Shown here: piece by piece, positions 32,164 to 43,720 of the stretch | Numbering within the stretch: position 1 is the first letter of the stretch | Layout: each line of letters begins with the position of its first letter | Assembly: GCA_033398695.1 (NCBI GenBank) | Contig: CM065805.1 | Span: forward strand, 164,835,787 to 164,899,786 | Reading direction: 5' to 3' | From: Orobanche coerulescens | Lineage: Eukaryota > Streptophyta > Magnoliopsida > Lamiales > Orobanchaceae | DNA: 64,000 bases | Notes under the pieces: model-generated | The model's database searches: none | Told to the model about the DNA's origin: nothing | What the model saw: the letters and a program-made list of their open reading frames with translations, nothing else | Position numbers and translations under genes: made by a program

Positions 32164-34921
32164 TGTAACACCCCCAAAACCATATGGGAATATTACACGC
32201 CGTAGACCCTTTCCACAAGGATCTACCAGGCTAAACATCCATAAACAACCAAATGCTTGCCCGGCCAGGGTCAAACAATAAAATGATACAGACCGTTATG
32301 GTCACTTACACGTGAATACACAGACCGATGAGGTCACACAACCCAATCGACAAAACTGACTTAAACAACATTACCCACACAGGGGTCGAAATACAATACA
32401 GCGGAAGACTGAAATCAACTCTGACAACACAACAAAAATCAAAACAACTCTAGACTCATGATTAGTATCGTAGCTCGTCATCCTCTTGTGCCAATCCTGT
32501 GACTGCTCCCCTGAATCTGCATGTACCTGGATGCAAAACAGACATCCACCCCTCGATTACTCGGGGGTTAGTAAAACTCCACTGTTTTACTAGTGCAAGT
32601 ATCAAATCATACGAAATGTAACAAGCAAGTAATAATCGTGAATCAAATATAATAATCAAGTATCAAAATATCCCCGGGAGGTTTTTCACAATGGAAGATA
32701 AGCTATGAAGCATTCGAAAATAAGATTATCATCTCGGGAATTTTTTAGAATTTAAAAACCTTTAAGACCTCAAGTCCTGATTCACAAAACTTTTCGAAAA
32801 ACTTTAGGGCCTTAACCCAAATCTTGTTTCATAACTCAGCAGTTTACAATACGGGAAACAATTACTCAAGCTTAGGACTCGGTCCAACATTCATTTTCAT
32901 AAAACTTTTTCTCTCAAAACTTTGATTTGAAAATAAACATGCTCATGACACCGTGATCCACTGTCACGTGTCTCCGTAGGTTCAACAACCCGCACGGACT
33001 GCACCACGCACAATTAAACAAGCATAATCAATTCCGACACCGTGATCCATTGTCACGTGTCTCCGTAGGTTCAACAAGCCGCACGGAAAGAAACAAACAC
33101 ATCATTCACAACAACCAGTCCTGACTCCGTGAACCTGTGTTACGTGTCACCGTAGGTTCCGTCGAACCCGCACGGTTGGACGTACTGTGTCCTGATACGA
33201 TGGACCTGTGCCATGAATCATCGTAGGCCTCGTCAGACCCGCACGATTGGACCTCAGCACCACACAAATTTCTGATCCTATGGACCTGTGCCATGAATCC
33301 TCGTAGGCCCCGTGAACCCGCACGAGTGAACTTAGCGTTCCAGCACACCACATTCACATTCACATTACATACAACAATGTGCACAGTTAATCAATCACGT
33401 TGATCACTACAAAATCGTACATCACACGCACATAACACAATCTCAACACTCTCAACAACTATCATCAATCAACGACACACAACCAACATAACACACGTTC
33501 GGTACACAATACATTACACAACAGCTAACACGTATAACAATATAACACTATTATCACAAAGCCTTCGAATTGCGGAATACACAACTAATTCAAACGGAAC
33601 ATATTTACGAAGGCAAGCAAAATCATTATAAATCTCATACGTGATTATTAGTCACAAGATACAAGTCGTATAATAAGATACTTGCCTTACTAACCGCTAC
33701 CGAACGCTCCGAAGAACACGGTTCGACCGGGAATCTCGGCAACGAACGGAAGGGTTCCGGCTCGAGTTCTTCACAAGAATTTTGTTCCTAAGTTACAACG
33801 ATAACAATCCAATCACAATTCTACGAAAATGTATAGAACTTCCCAAGTTCTACCCATTGAAGCATTTTGTCGGACACCTTGAGGGCATAGTCCAATATAA
33901 TCGTTTAACGGAGAAATACTCGAATTTGTTCCACAAAAATTCAAGGGTAATGAATGATTTCAAGTATACAACCATGTTCTAACAATAATCTGAACTAAAA
34001 CGAATCAAATCGGCCAAAACATCAAGAAACCTCAAAAGTTCCCAAAACCAAGAGTTTAGGTGTTCTTACCTTCGATCCGGGCGGAAGATGATGTTAGAAA
34101 TCAATCTTCCAAAACATGTTGCTCTATGTCATATCCATCCAAATCCATCCATTATTGACGAAGAAACGCGAAGAAATGAAGAAAAAGGGTGAAAATGGCC
34201 GGATGACTCGGTCCAGGCCCTTAAATAGCCGACCCTGGCCGACCGCTTACGTACGTAATCGGCCATGGCCTACGTACGTAATCGGCCATGGCCGAACTCC
34301 CTGTACCAAATCTGCCGACATGTTACGCATGTTACCGGCAGGCTGTTATGTACGTAACAGGCCTTACGGCCGTTACTGTCGGGCCATCACGGCCGTTACT
34401 CGGCCAGGCCTGGCTAGCCAGGCCTCCGTCGATCCGACGGTCTGAAAAATCCCAAAACTCATACCTGAACGTAAACCGAAAACACGATTACGAAGGACTC
34501 ATAAAGACGAATCCGAACACTAAGAGAACACATGATTCTGACCACCCGAGGGCTCGAAATTTGACAACGGAAGTAATTACCCCAAACTTTGGGAAATTAC
34601 GAAAATGGCCCAAAACGTCCGAAATACACGATACACGATCGAAATACCAAACCAAAGCTTACAACATGAACAATAACGTTAAATGAAGTTACGAGAAACT
34701 CGAAACAATAGTTTCGGACGAGATTCGCGAGAATCGAACTCAAGTGCGGAAAAGTCATTTAAGAACACGGAACTCAACAAAACGATACCGAAACGAACTC
34801 GGATGACAAAAAGTGCAGAATTAAATATTCTCAGAATGATGAAACAGTCATAATAGAGTCGTCGAAATGGACCTCCGCCGAAAAATGAAAATTACCGAAA
34901 ATCGAAATTGCGGATATTAGA
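32164..34921 (-). repeat. Element E 5' LTR
   Basis: 2758 bp, pairs with 26396-29124. The outer end reads GCGGATATTAGA instead of the expected ATTACA, while the partner has ATTCA, so both outer termini have mutated independently. A weak minus-strand TATA-like CTATTTAA is at 34221-34228 beside CGNNCG motifs at 34248-34405. Confidence 0.9.
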
Positions 34922-36464
34922 GTTGTCATGTTGCATCGTGCCATATATGGAGTCATATCTGCGTGCCGATTGGTTATTGTGTAGGATTTTTAGCCGGGCA
35001 CATGATGGTTATACGTGGATGTTTTTGTATTGAACCGTGCAAACGAGACCTACTTCGTGAGGCTAATTAGGTACATGTCCCACGTATATCCTGGATTCCG
35101 TATACGGGGTGGACATGTGCACGGACACATTCCCGGATCGGGCGTACTATGACGTCCATATTTGAGCCATATTGATTGTTCGTTCATAGTCCATGTATGA
35201 TTGGATATGTTCGACGGTTTGCGACTGGTTGTTCATACGCCCGAGGGGTATGTTCGACAGTCGGGGTTATTTCTTTGAGATCCATTATTGTTGATCATTT
35301 GGAGTTTACCTTGTTGATGGTATTCTCGGTTATTATTGATCCTTTGATGATCGTGTTTGGAGTTTACCACGTTGAGGGTATTCTCGGTTATTGTTGATCC
35401 ATTGTTGATCGTGTTTGGAGTTTACCATGTTGAGGATTTTCTCGGTTATCGTTGATCCATTGTTGATCGTATTGGAGTTATCATGCCAATGATATTCTCG
35501 GTCGAGTTATTGGTTGATCATTGTTATTGATTGTATAAGCATTCGGACTGTACGTCGATGTTTCAAGACTTGTTATATTTGTCTTGTGGTAGTTGATCTA
35601 CAGATATATTTTGTTATATTAGTTTTATCCAGATTGAGATTTGACGGTGCAAATCCGACGGATAGGATTTGGCACGGATGAACCAGTTCACGCTTATGAG
35701 TTATGATGATGTTCTGAGGATTCTTGGTATTGTTCGATTACAGTACAGATGTTTGTTGTTAAGTTCATTTCATCATTTGAGAATGCGAAATATGGATTAT
35801 GGTAAGGATTGCTATGGATTGGTAAGGTTATGACGGTAAGATTACGTTGGTTGTATTCTTACAGTATTATTACATTGGTATGTAATTATTTATGATGATA
35901 TGATCGATATCATTGTTGAGTATTGTGGCTAACACCGTCGTGGGCTTTATTTTAGGTACTCGGAGATCGAGCGAGTAGCGGTCGTGAAGAGATGAGCTTC
36001 GCGGGTGATACTGGCTGTGGCATGTTTTGGAGAATTGAATATTCTTTCTGGTTGTTTTATTTCCGATGCAAATGTGTATTTTAAACTGTGTTCTTATCCG
36101 CTGCGTGTGTATATTTCAAAATGGCTTTTCGGTATTTTTACCAACTCGTGTTTAACTTAAATGGCCTTTTGACATTTTGCGAACTTGGGTTATTCTGTTG
36201 AACCCTTTTTCCTAAACTATTTTTGTCAGTACGTTTAAGTGGTGGCTCAGCGTGTATTTTGAACTGTTGAGATTTGGTATTTCGCCTTGTATTTTCAACT
36301 GGTATTTTGTGACGGTATTTGAGGACTATATTAGAGTCTTTAAAATATTATCGTCATCGACCTTTTGGAATTTTTAAATGTTTTTTAAATGGATTTTAGC
36401 CTGGTGGGTTCCGGCGCGGGACCCACGGCGCTGTAATATCCCGGATGGTTTTGGGGGTGTTACA
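34922..36464 (+). repeat. D 3' LTR, segment 2
   Basis: Resumes after the E TSD (34922-34926) and ends GGGGGTGTTACA at 36464. It matches 21672-23213, including the 58-bp array at about 35300-35490. No gene. Confidence 0.9.
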
Positions 36465-37098
36465 TGACCTCCCGCATTTTTCTTTCTGGCCGTTCACTTT
36501 TTTTTTGGCCTTTATTTATATTTCTTTTTTTATTCGATTCAATACTCCAATGTACTTCACACCCTTTCAGTTTCAACGAAAGCTCTTGATCTCCACAATA
36601 CTCTTATGAACATCGATGCCTATTTGTCACACATCTAGTTCACAATTAAATCTTTGACCAGAGGGTGCAAATAGATGAGTCATCAACAAGAATGGATAAT
36701 GGCTAAAGTAATGTGCTTGATCAAAGAAATAGGCTAAGGCTCAATAGGGCTTCTAAGGATAAAATGTAATGGGTGGGAAAATATAAGCCAACAAGGGGTT
36801 AATCCTAATTGCCTTTATCATCTTAATGCAAGAGTTTATGAATGTAGTCTCGAAATGTATAAATGAGCAAGTTCTAGAATGAACACAATATGTTTGACCA
36901 CACAACAAAAAATATAGAGCGTATATATAAAGATCGCTCTAAGGCTCAAAACTCACGAAAAGGGTATTGTGTATTGAATCCCATACACCTTTATCCAAAT
37001 ATATTATCAAAACCAGTTAAACATCCCAGAAATGATTTTTTCACTAACGTTTTCTCAATAAAATGGTGCCGTGATTTTCAGCCTCTTTTTTATTATTA

Positions 37099-37150
<52 letters not shown>

Positions 37151-37154
37151 TACA
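36465..37154 (-). repeat. Athila 3' LTR, partial
   Basis: Inferred from the PPT at 37155-37170, after which the minus strand reads TGTATCTCTC, a canonical TG start at 37154. The LTR is cut by D at 36465. No second copy is in the window for comparison. Confidence 0.55.
37109..37150. repeat. Compound microsatellite (TA)n(GA)n
   Basis: About 11 TA units (37109-37130) followed by 10 GA units (37131-37150), at the very start of the presumed Athila LTR. Confidence 0.95.
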
Positions 37155-37170
37155 CCTTCCCCCACACTTA
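37155..37170 (-). other. Athila polypurine tract
   Basis: Minus-strand TAAGTGTGGGGGAAGG, the form expected next to Athila 3' LTRs. Confidence 0.65.
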
Positions 37171-37341
37171 ATGATAAACAATATCCTTATTGTGTATAAA
37201 GAACAATGGAGTAAGGGTTTAAAGAAGGCTTCCCTGTTTATGAAAGATGACGCTTCGCTCAAGCCTTTATTGGACCTGCAAGAAATAAGTGTGGCAAAAC
37301 AACAAAAGAAAATATATACCCGTAAGTATAACACAAAAAAT

Positions 37342-37560
37342 CTAGACGCGCTTCAAGAGAGTCCGAAGAGTCGTCTGACGCTGCCATCAATGCTTTTATT
37401 AAAAACAAACGAGAAAAAGTACAGTAATAGAAATAACAATACATATCGTGGATAGATGCGCGTCAAGAGATCGAAAAGAAACTCCTTAAGCTGCCATCAT
37501 TTTCACGATTTTTACACCCGCAAAAAAATAAAAAAAAAACAACAAGAGAAATGAAGTCTG
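37342..37560 (-). repeat. Imperfect two-unit tandem repeat
   Basis: Two related blocks start TAGACGCGCTTCAAGAGA (about 37343) and TAGATGCGCGTCAAGAGA (about 37453), each followed by GCTGCCATCA and an A-rich stretch. Purpose unknown. The short plus-strand ORF over it (37171-37455) is not credible as a gene. Confidence 0.6.
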
Positions 37561-37563
37561 ATA

Positions 37564-38219
37564 TCAAAGGGAAAGGAATTCGTCAATTTTGCGTTTCCGC
37601 ACAGTGAAATCTTCCATCCAAACAATATTAGCTAGAGCTGGATCTAGTTCAGGAACAAATGCAATAAGTTTTTTGATCAGCTCTCCTGGTGTTGTTGCAA
37701 CGACTATGATTCATTTAGCACGCTCAGAAATAAAACCTTTTTTAGAAGAGTAGTTGATGAAAGATAGTAAACCATCGAAGAAACCATTGACATTTAGCAA
37801 ACCTATTGGTTTCGTATGAACATTTAGCTGGGCTCTGGTAACCACATGAAAAAGTTACTCAAGAGTGCCAAAACCACCGGGAAGGGTGATAAAGGCATCA
37901 GAATTATTCATCATGTGAGTTATGCGATCTTGCATATTTACAGCTCTAAACTCATCTCCAATAGTTACTCCGGTGATTTTACTTTCAGCCAGAGGTTTTG
38001 GAATGATTCCCAACACTTTTACTCCTTCCATATAGGCAGAAGCAGCAGCACGTCCCATTAATCGTAGACTTCCTCCTCCATAAACTACATGAATACATTT
38101 TATCCTAAGGTACGACCCAAGTTGTGGACTGCTTCAGTAAAGCAAGCCTCTTTCCCATGACTAGCTCCACCAAAAATGCAGATGGAGTTAAATCTTTTTG
38201 TGGAAGATGATGGTTCCAT
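37564..38219 (-). pseudogene. LOG-family phosphoribohydrolase pseudogene captured in Athila element
   Basis: LOG enzymes release active cytokinin bases from their nucleoside 5'-monophosphates. Read from ATG 38219, the product aligns along the usual LOG length (about 215 codons to a natural-looking TGA at 37564). Visible are an N-terminal ICIFGGASHGKEA (Rossmann start), VVYGGGSLRLMG (GGG-x2-GLMG with one Gly to Arg), and the PGGFGTLE signature (PGG-x-GT-x2-E) near 37860. Damage: a one-base frameshift near 38105; a TAA at 37855-37857 falling exactly on the conserved second Glu of the signature; and a TGA near 37737. Many plant LOG genes have introns; here the reading runs through without any, which suggests capture from mRNA. 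It is in the sense direction of the element, between pol and the PPT. Confidence 0.85.
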
Positions 38220-38531
38220 TTTTTTGAAAAAGAAAATTATTTTAGAGAGAAAAGGAAAAGAATACAAGTTTCAGGGATGCAGAAAAGAAACAAATGCAAT
38301 ATTTATTTATAGATACAAAATAAAGTAAAAAGATTTATTAAATCTGTGACCGCGTTAATTGTGTTTCAACTACTCAATAGAATAATGAATGCATTTATTG
38401 CGTATCACATTTTTTATTCAGAAACCTAAAAAAACGACAAAAAGTAAAGATACTCACGTGTATGTACAGTAGTTGTGATTGTGGCCCACAACTTCCTCTG
38501 ATTTTACGTTCAGAAACGGCTTAAACGCCTT
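38220..38531 (-). other. AT-rich spacer between LOG pseudogene and 181-codon ORF
   Basis: About 310 bp, A-rich, including a purine-rich GAAAAAGAAAATTATTTTAG stretch. I see no gene or repeat. Confidence 0.5.
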
Positions 38532-39077
38532 CTATGAGTCGGGGAGAAGCTTCCCATCCAATTTTCTTTCAAATTGGCAAACAGGGTCTTTTAACGTCAG
38601 ATTCCCAAGACGTTCTTCATATTCTGGTTTGAATTTATTCCACAAACATCGAATCCCATAATGTACGAGTCCACTAGGATGCATGTCAAGAGAAATTTCA
38701 GTATCATCTAAATTCTCCTTATTCAGACCATCCTTGATGAACTGAATTTTATCTTCTCTGTTTGTGGAAGGAATTCCTAAAGATCGACATCTTGAATCAC
38801 AGTTCCACCTAGCACATTTGTAGCAAACAACCATTTTATTTGCTCGTCGTTTCTTGGCATATGAACTTTTTCCAAGCCCTCGTAAAAATCTAGTTGGTGT
38901 TTCCGTGAATTCACCTGCTATTCTCACTTTGGCTTCAATAATAAATCGAATATCAAAAGGTATGCCGTTATTCATAAGCAACCTCATCCTTTCAAGTCTG
39001 GTTTGGTAAACTTTCAAAATGACTTTTTTGCTAAGAAAGAGAAATCTTTTTTCAATTGTTTTCAAAGTTTGTTTCAT
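38532..39077 (-). CDS. Uncharacterised 181-aa protein with a four-cysteine cluster
   Basis: An uninterrupted ORF in an otherwise decayed element. I do not recognise the family. The first 30 residues are basic and amphipathic, then comes MRLLMNNGIPFDIRFIIEAK. A cysteine cluster C85-x2-C88-x4-C93-x3-C97 (CYKCARWNCDSRC) follows a basic KKRRANK run and could bind zinc or nucleic acid. The C-terminal part is acidic to neutral with Trp and His. No signal peptide or membrane segment is evident. It lies in the sense direction between integrase and the LOG pseudogene, where Athila elements often carry an envelope-like ORF, but I see no transmembrane segment. It may be a captured host fragment. The start is the first ATG; no alternative is favoured. 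Confidence 0.45.
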   Translation of the reverse strand: MKQTLKTIEKRFLFLSKKVILKVYQTRLERMRLLMNNGIPFDIRFIIEAKVRIAGEFTETPTRFLRGLGKSSYAKKRRANKMVVCYKCARWNCDSRCRSLGIPSTNREDKIQFIKDGLNKENLDDTEISLDMHPSGLVHYGIRCLWNKFKPEYEERLGNLTLKDPVCQFERKLDGKLLPDS

Positions 39078-39229
39078 AATAAAAAAATAAATAAAAAATA
39101 TCTACAAAATCAGTTGTTGTCGGAAACTAAAAATCCAACTTTAATAGTCACGGAGTACCGTTATCCGCTACTTGACCGGACAAACACAATGGAGTATTAA
39201 TTCACAATATCGGGGTCCTTAAGAAGAAC

Positions 39230-42200
39230 CTATTCTACCTCAAAAGGTTTTAATTCCAAATTTGGTTTTAACCGTTGACCATTTACTTTAAAAATATTAC
39301 CATTTTTTGGATTTTCAATTTCTACAGCTCCGTGAGGATAGACCGTACGAATAATAAATGGACCAGACCATCGTGAACGCAACTTGCCTGGAAATAATAG
39401 CAAACGAGAGTTAAAAAGAAGGACTTTTTGACAAGGAGAAAAAGTTTTTCTCAAGATATGTTTATCATGAAAAAAATTTCATTTTGTCCTTATATTTCCT
39501 TGCACAATCGTAAGCATCATTTCTGATTTCTTTCATTTCATTTAGTTGAAGTTTTCTATGAATTCCAGCTATGTCTAATAAAAAATTTAATCGTTTTATG
39601 GCCCAGTTCTAATTCAACAAGCAAATGACATGGTTTTCCAAAGACAAGCCTAAATGGAGACATTCCGATGGGAGTTTTAAAAGCAGTACGGTAAGCCACA
39701 ATACATCATTCAATCGCAAAGACCAATCTTTCCTTGTAGGATTAACAGTTTTTTCAAGAATATGTTTGATTTCTCTGTTTGAAGTTTCAACTTGTTCACT
39801 TGTTTGAGGGTGATAAGGAGTAGCAACTTTATGTGTAACACCATATTTTTTAAATAAATGATTTAAAAATTGGTTACAAAAATGTTTTCCTCCATCACTT
39901 ATAATTGTCCGTGGTGTTCCAAATCTGGAAAAAATATTTTCTTTTAAAAATTTTACCACGACTTTGCGGTCATTTGTTTTGCAAGCAATTGCTTCTACCC
40001 ATTTTGAAACATAATCGACGGCCACAAATATGTAAAGATTGCCAAAAGAAATTGGAAAAGGTCCCATAAAATCTATGCCCCAAACATCAAATATTTCAAT
40101 AATTAAAATCGGGTTTAAAGGCATCATATTTATTTTAGAGATTCGACCTAATCTTTGACATCTATCACATATGGTGCAATATGAATATGTATCTTTGAAA
40201 AGTGTTGGCCAATAAAAACCACATTGCAGAATTTTAGCAGTTGTTTTCTTTGAACTAAAATGACCTCCACGCATGATCATGACAAAAGGCAATGATATTT
40301 TGTTGTTCATGTTCAGGCACGCATCTCCTAATGATTTGATCAGGGCAATATTTGAACAAATATGGATCATCCCAAAAGAATTTTTTTACTTCATTTAAAA
40401 TTTTTGTTTTATCTTGATTATTCCAATGAGATGGAATGTTACCAGTGACAAGGTAATTGACAATGTCTGCATACCAAGGTATGTGAGAAACAGACATGAG
40501 TTGTTCATCAGGGAAAGTTTCATTAATGGGAGGTTCTTTATCAGTAAAATTCACGATTAGCCTAGACAAATGATCAACAACAACATTTTCAGAACCTTTT
40601 TTTATCTCGAATTTCTAAGTCAAGCTCTTGTAACAATAGAATCCAACGGATCAAGTGAGGTTTAGCATCTTTCTTAGAAAGAAGATATTTTAATGCAGCA
40701 TGATCGGAGTAAATTATGACTTTCGAACCAATCAAGTAAGGTCGAAATTTGTCTAAGCAAAAACAACTGCAAGCAATTATTTTTCAGTTGTAGAGTAATT
40801 TAATTGGGAATCATTTAGAGTTCTGCCTGCATAATATATTACAGTTGGAAATTTATTTTCTCTTTGACCTAATACTACACTGATGGCATAGTCGGATGCA
40901 TCACACATTATTTCAAAAGGAAGATTCCAGTTTGGAGATTTGATGATAGGTGCAGAGCTCAACATAGATTTGAGTGTCTTAAAAGCTTTTAGACAATGAT
41001 CATCAAATACGAAATGTGTGTCTTTTGAAAGTAACTTCCATAATGGCCTTGAGATTTTGCTAAAAACTTTAATGAATCGACGGTAAAAACCAGTATGGCC
41101 TAAGAATGACCGAATTTCTTTAATCGTTCGTGGGGGTGGAAGACTGGATATTAAGTCAACTTTAGATTTGTCCACCTCAATTCCTTTTTCAGAAATTACA
41201 TGTCCTAAGACAATTATTTTTTAACCATAAAATGACATTTTTTCCAGTTTAGGATAAGGTTCTTTTCCTTACACCTAACCAACACTTGGGTTAAGTGGTG
41301 TAAACATTCATCAAAATTAGACCCGAATACAGAAAAATCATCCATAATAATTTTTAAAAACTACTCAACCATGTCAAAGAAAATGCTCATCATACACCGC
41401 TGAAAAGTAGCAGGTGCATTGCACAAACCAAATGGCATTCGTCGGTAAGCAAAAGTGCCGAAAGGACAGGTAAAAGTGGTTTTTTCTTGATCTTCAAGAG
41501 CAATGGGAATTTGGTTATAGCCGGAATATCCATCAAGAAAACAATAATAAGCATGACCGGCTAACCTTTCTAGCATTTGATCAATAAATGGAAGTGGAAA
41601 GTGATATTTTCATGTAACAAAGTTTAATTTTCTGTAATCAATACAGACTCTTCATCCAGTTTGAATTCTGATTGGAACAAGTTCATTTTCTTCATTCGTG
41701 ATTACATTTATGCCAGATTTCTTTGAAACTATATGAACGGGACTGACCCAAGAGCTATCAGAAATAGGGTAGATGATCCCTACATCTAAGAGTTTGATTA
41801 TTTCAGCTCTTACAACTTCTTTCAAATTAGGATTTAGTCTTCTTTGAAATTCTCGGGAAGTTTTCGCATTTTCTTCAAGGTGAATTCGATGCATGCATAT
41901 AGAAGGACTAATACCTTTAATATCGGAGATAATCCAGTCTATTGCTTCTTTATGTTCTTTAAGGACATTGATTATTTATCTTCTCGTTCTTCATCTAAAT
42001 CAGATGCTATGATGACAGACAGGGTTTCTGATGGTCCTAAAATGCATATTTTAGAGACTCAGGTAATGGATTGAGCTCTATCCTTGAATATTCAATATGA
42101 ACTTCTTTATTCATTTGACTCTCAAGTGGTTCAGTTTTAGCTTTCCATTTATCATTATCCAATAATGGTGTAGACTCTAGTAAAGAATTTACTTCATTAA

Positions 42201-42421
42201 TTGAACTGTCGATGTCAAAATCTGAGCCAAAATGAGCAAGACAGTTTTCAAAAAGATCATCATCGTCTATTTTGGAAAGAAATAAGGACTCATACTCTCT
42301 ATCATATTTACCTCATAGACATCATCATAATCATCATGTTGTTGAGAAATGTTAAACATATTTATTTCAACAGTCATATTTCCAAAAGAAAATTTTATGA
42401 TGCCATTTCTACAGTTAATTA
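39230..42421 (-). pseudogene. Athila-type pol, degraded and truncated
   Basis: Segments on the minus strand in order: end of protease region (42420-42270); RT with WVSPVHIVSKK (about 41750), PFGTFAYRRMPFGLCNAPATFQ (positions 41400-41470) and catalytic MDDF (about 41340); RNase H with FEIMCDASDYA (about 40900); integrase with HHCC-type zinc site (about 40310-40160), WGIDFMGP (first Asp), ISDGGKHF (second Asp) and HPQTSEQVE (third, Glu) at 40370-39609; C-terminal [10 protein letters not shown] (39454-39230). Frames change several times and stops occur, for example just before MDDF and after 40777, so it is not functional. The N-terminal part is removed by LTR C at 42423. Confidence 0.88.
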
Positions 42422-43499
42422 ATGTAACACCCCCAATCCACTCAGGGATATTACACGCCGTAGACTCTCTCCTCGAGGATCTACCAGGCTGATAACTAAA
42501 ATCAAACATCTAAACATCGCCTTTAAGGCTAAAATGACTCAGTAGACCGATTTGGTCTTTCAATAATAACATACAACTCAATTCCAAATACATACCCACG
42601 CAGGGGTCAAAATACAATAAACTCCCATACAACGGGGAAAAGATACTGCAGCGGAAAAGAAAATACAACTAGACCAATACGACATTAATGGATCCTCGTG
42701 TGATTAGTATCGTTCATCTTTCATCATCCTTCGTGCCGAACCTGTGCTATGCTCCAAAACCTGAATGCAAAAATAGACATCCACCCCCCGAATACTCGGG
42801 GGTTAGCAAAACTCCACTGTTTTGCTAGTGCAAGAACAAAGTGCAAATACAAGCCATACAATTCACATTCCACGAATAACAATAACCAGGAAATCCTCAA
42901 AGATTCAAACGTAACAAAAAGTACTTCCCGAGGCATGAGTTTGGGTAAAACTCTTCAAAACCTAAAGATCACAAATCAAGGGAAAACAATTTATAAAAAC
43001 GTTTAAAGTGCCATCGAGAGTTTTAATAGAAAACAATTTAGGATTATCAAATCCTACTCATTCCAAAATCAACAGGGTCCTCGACCAATAGGCGGAAAGC
43101 AATTTGCAAGAAAACCATTCAATCAACACAAGCGAGTCTTCACAAATATTTCCCACGGGGTTCTCGACCCAATCCAAATAATATCAACACGAGATCAAAC
43201 ATCTCAACATCATACGGGGTCCTCGACCCAAAACACAAAATGTCAACACAGTATAATCAAGGACACAACCTTTCGTCCGCCCAAAAACTGCTCAAGACCC
43301 CTGATTAATTAACCCTCGGAGATCTCGTCAAATGTCCTTGGTTAATTAACCCTGATACCAACATTTTAAAACAAGTTGAAACACACTTTCAGAAAACATG
43401 AATCACGGTCTATATCGAGACCAGCATTTGAAAAGAGTTGAAAGAATTTGAAATACGATAATCGTTCGGTAACGAGGTCTTCGCTAAACACTCAAATAT

Positions 43500-43720
43500 C
43501 CGTTACCAATAAGCCTTCCAGGCGCCTCCACTGAAACGCCTGTGCACCGGCGTCCACTCCACATGTCAGCCGCACATTGTCCGTGTCACCGCGCCGGCGT
43601 CACTCCCATAAGAGCCGCCCCTTGCACGCGCATCAGGTAAACACCGGCGTTCATCAACCATATGGAGCCGCACATTGCAGCGTACACCAGGCCGGAGATC
43701 GCACGCCCCGCCCTCAGAGG
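43500..43720 (-). repeat. GC-rich minisatellite in LTR C
   Basis: About three to four degenerate units with CACCGGCGT and GAGCCGCACATTG, period about 60 bp. The family member LTR-alpha has a different two-copy array at the equivalent place, so this is a variable block. Confidence 0.65.

Larger units (their letters stand above)
26396..34921 (-). mobile_element. Element E: non-autonomous gypsy-type element with gag only
   Basis: 8.5 kb element with LTRs 26396-29124 and 32164-34921 and TSD GTTGT (26391-26395 and 34922-34926). The uninterrupted target is visible in the D 5' LTR near 21672. On the minus strand it has a PBS, a 1.3 kb leader, a gag pseudogene and a PPT, but no protease, RT, RNase H or integrase. 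This matches the class described as terminal-repeat retrotransposons with a GAG domain (TR-GAG). Its LTR shows the splice-like signals and minisatellite seen in the other families. Confidence 0.88.
5431..36464 (+). mobile_element. Element D: gypsy-type LTR element with giant LTRs and tiny interior
   Basis: D is recognised from two matching LTR copies. The 5' copy resumes at 5431 after LTR-beta, is split by Sirevirus S, and ends at 23213. The 3' copy runs from 23640 to 36464 and is split by element E. Position 5431 corresponds to 24740 in the 3' copy, so the first 1.1 kb of the 5' LTR lies left of the window. Rebuilt from the 3' copy, the LTR is about 4.3 kb. The interior (23214-23639) holds a PBS, a polypurine tract and no coding sequence, so D is non-autonomous. 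It sits in the 3' LTR of the Athila element; its right-hand candidate TSD is TGACC at 36465-36469. Confidence 0.85.
36465..42422 (-). mobile_element. Athila-type Ty3/gypsy element, truncated at both window ends of its body
   Basis: Minus-strand element recognised from integrase and RT segments of Athila type ([34 protein letters not shown]). Order on the minus strand: end of protease, RT, RNase H, integrase, a 181-codon ORF, a LOG-type pseudogene, PPT, start of the 3' LTR. D cuts the LTR at 36465 and C cuts the protease region at 42423. It is therefore the oldest element seen and the host of the rest of the nest. Confidence 0.85.

Noticed and set aside
37171..37455. 94-codon plus-strand ORF beside the LOG pseudogene
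   Set aside because: It covers a tandem repeat and A-rich sequence antisense to the element; no homology signal.
37564..38219. A functional host LOG gene
   Set aside because: One frameshift and two in-frame stops, one at the catalytic Glu, and no introns.
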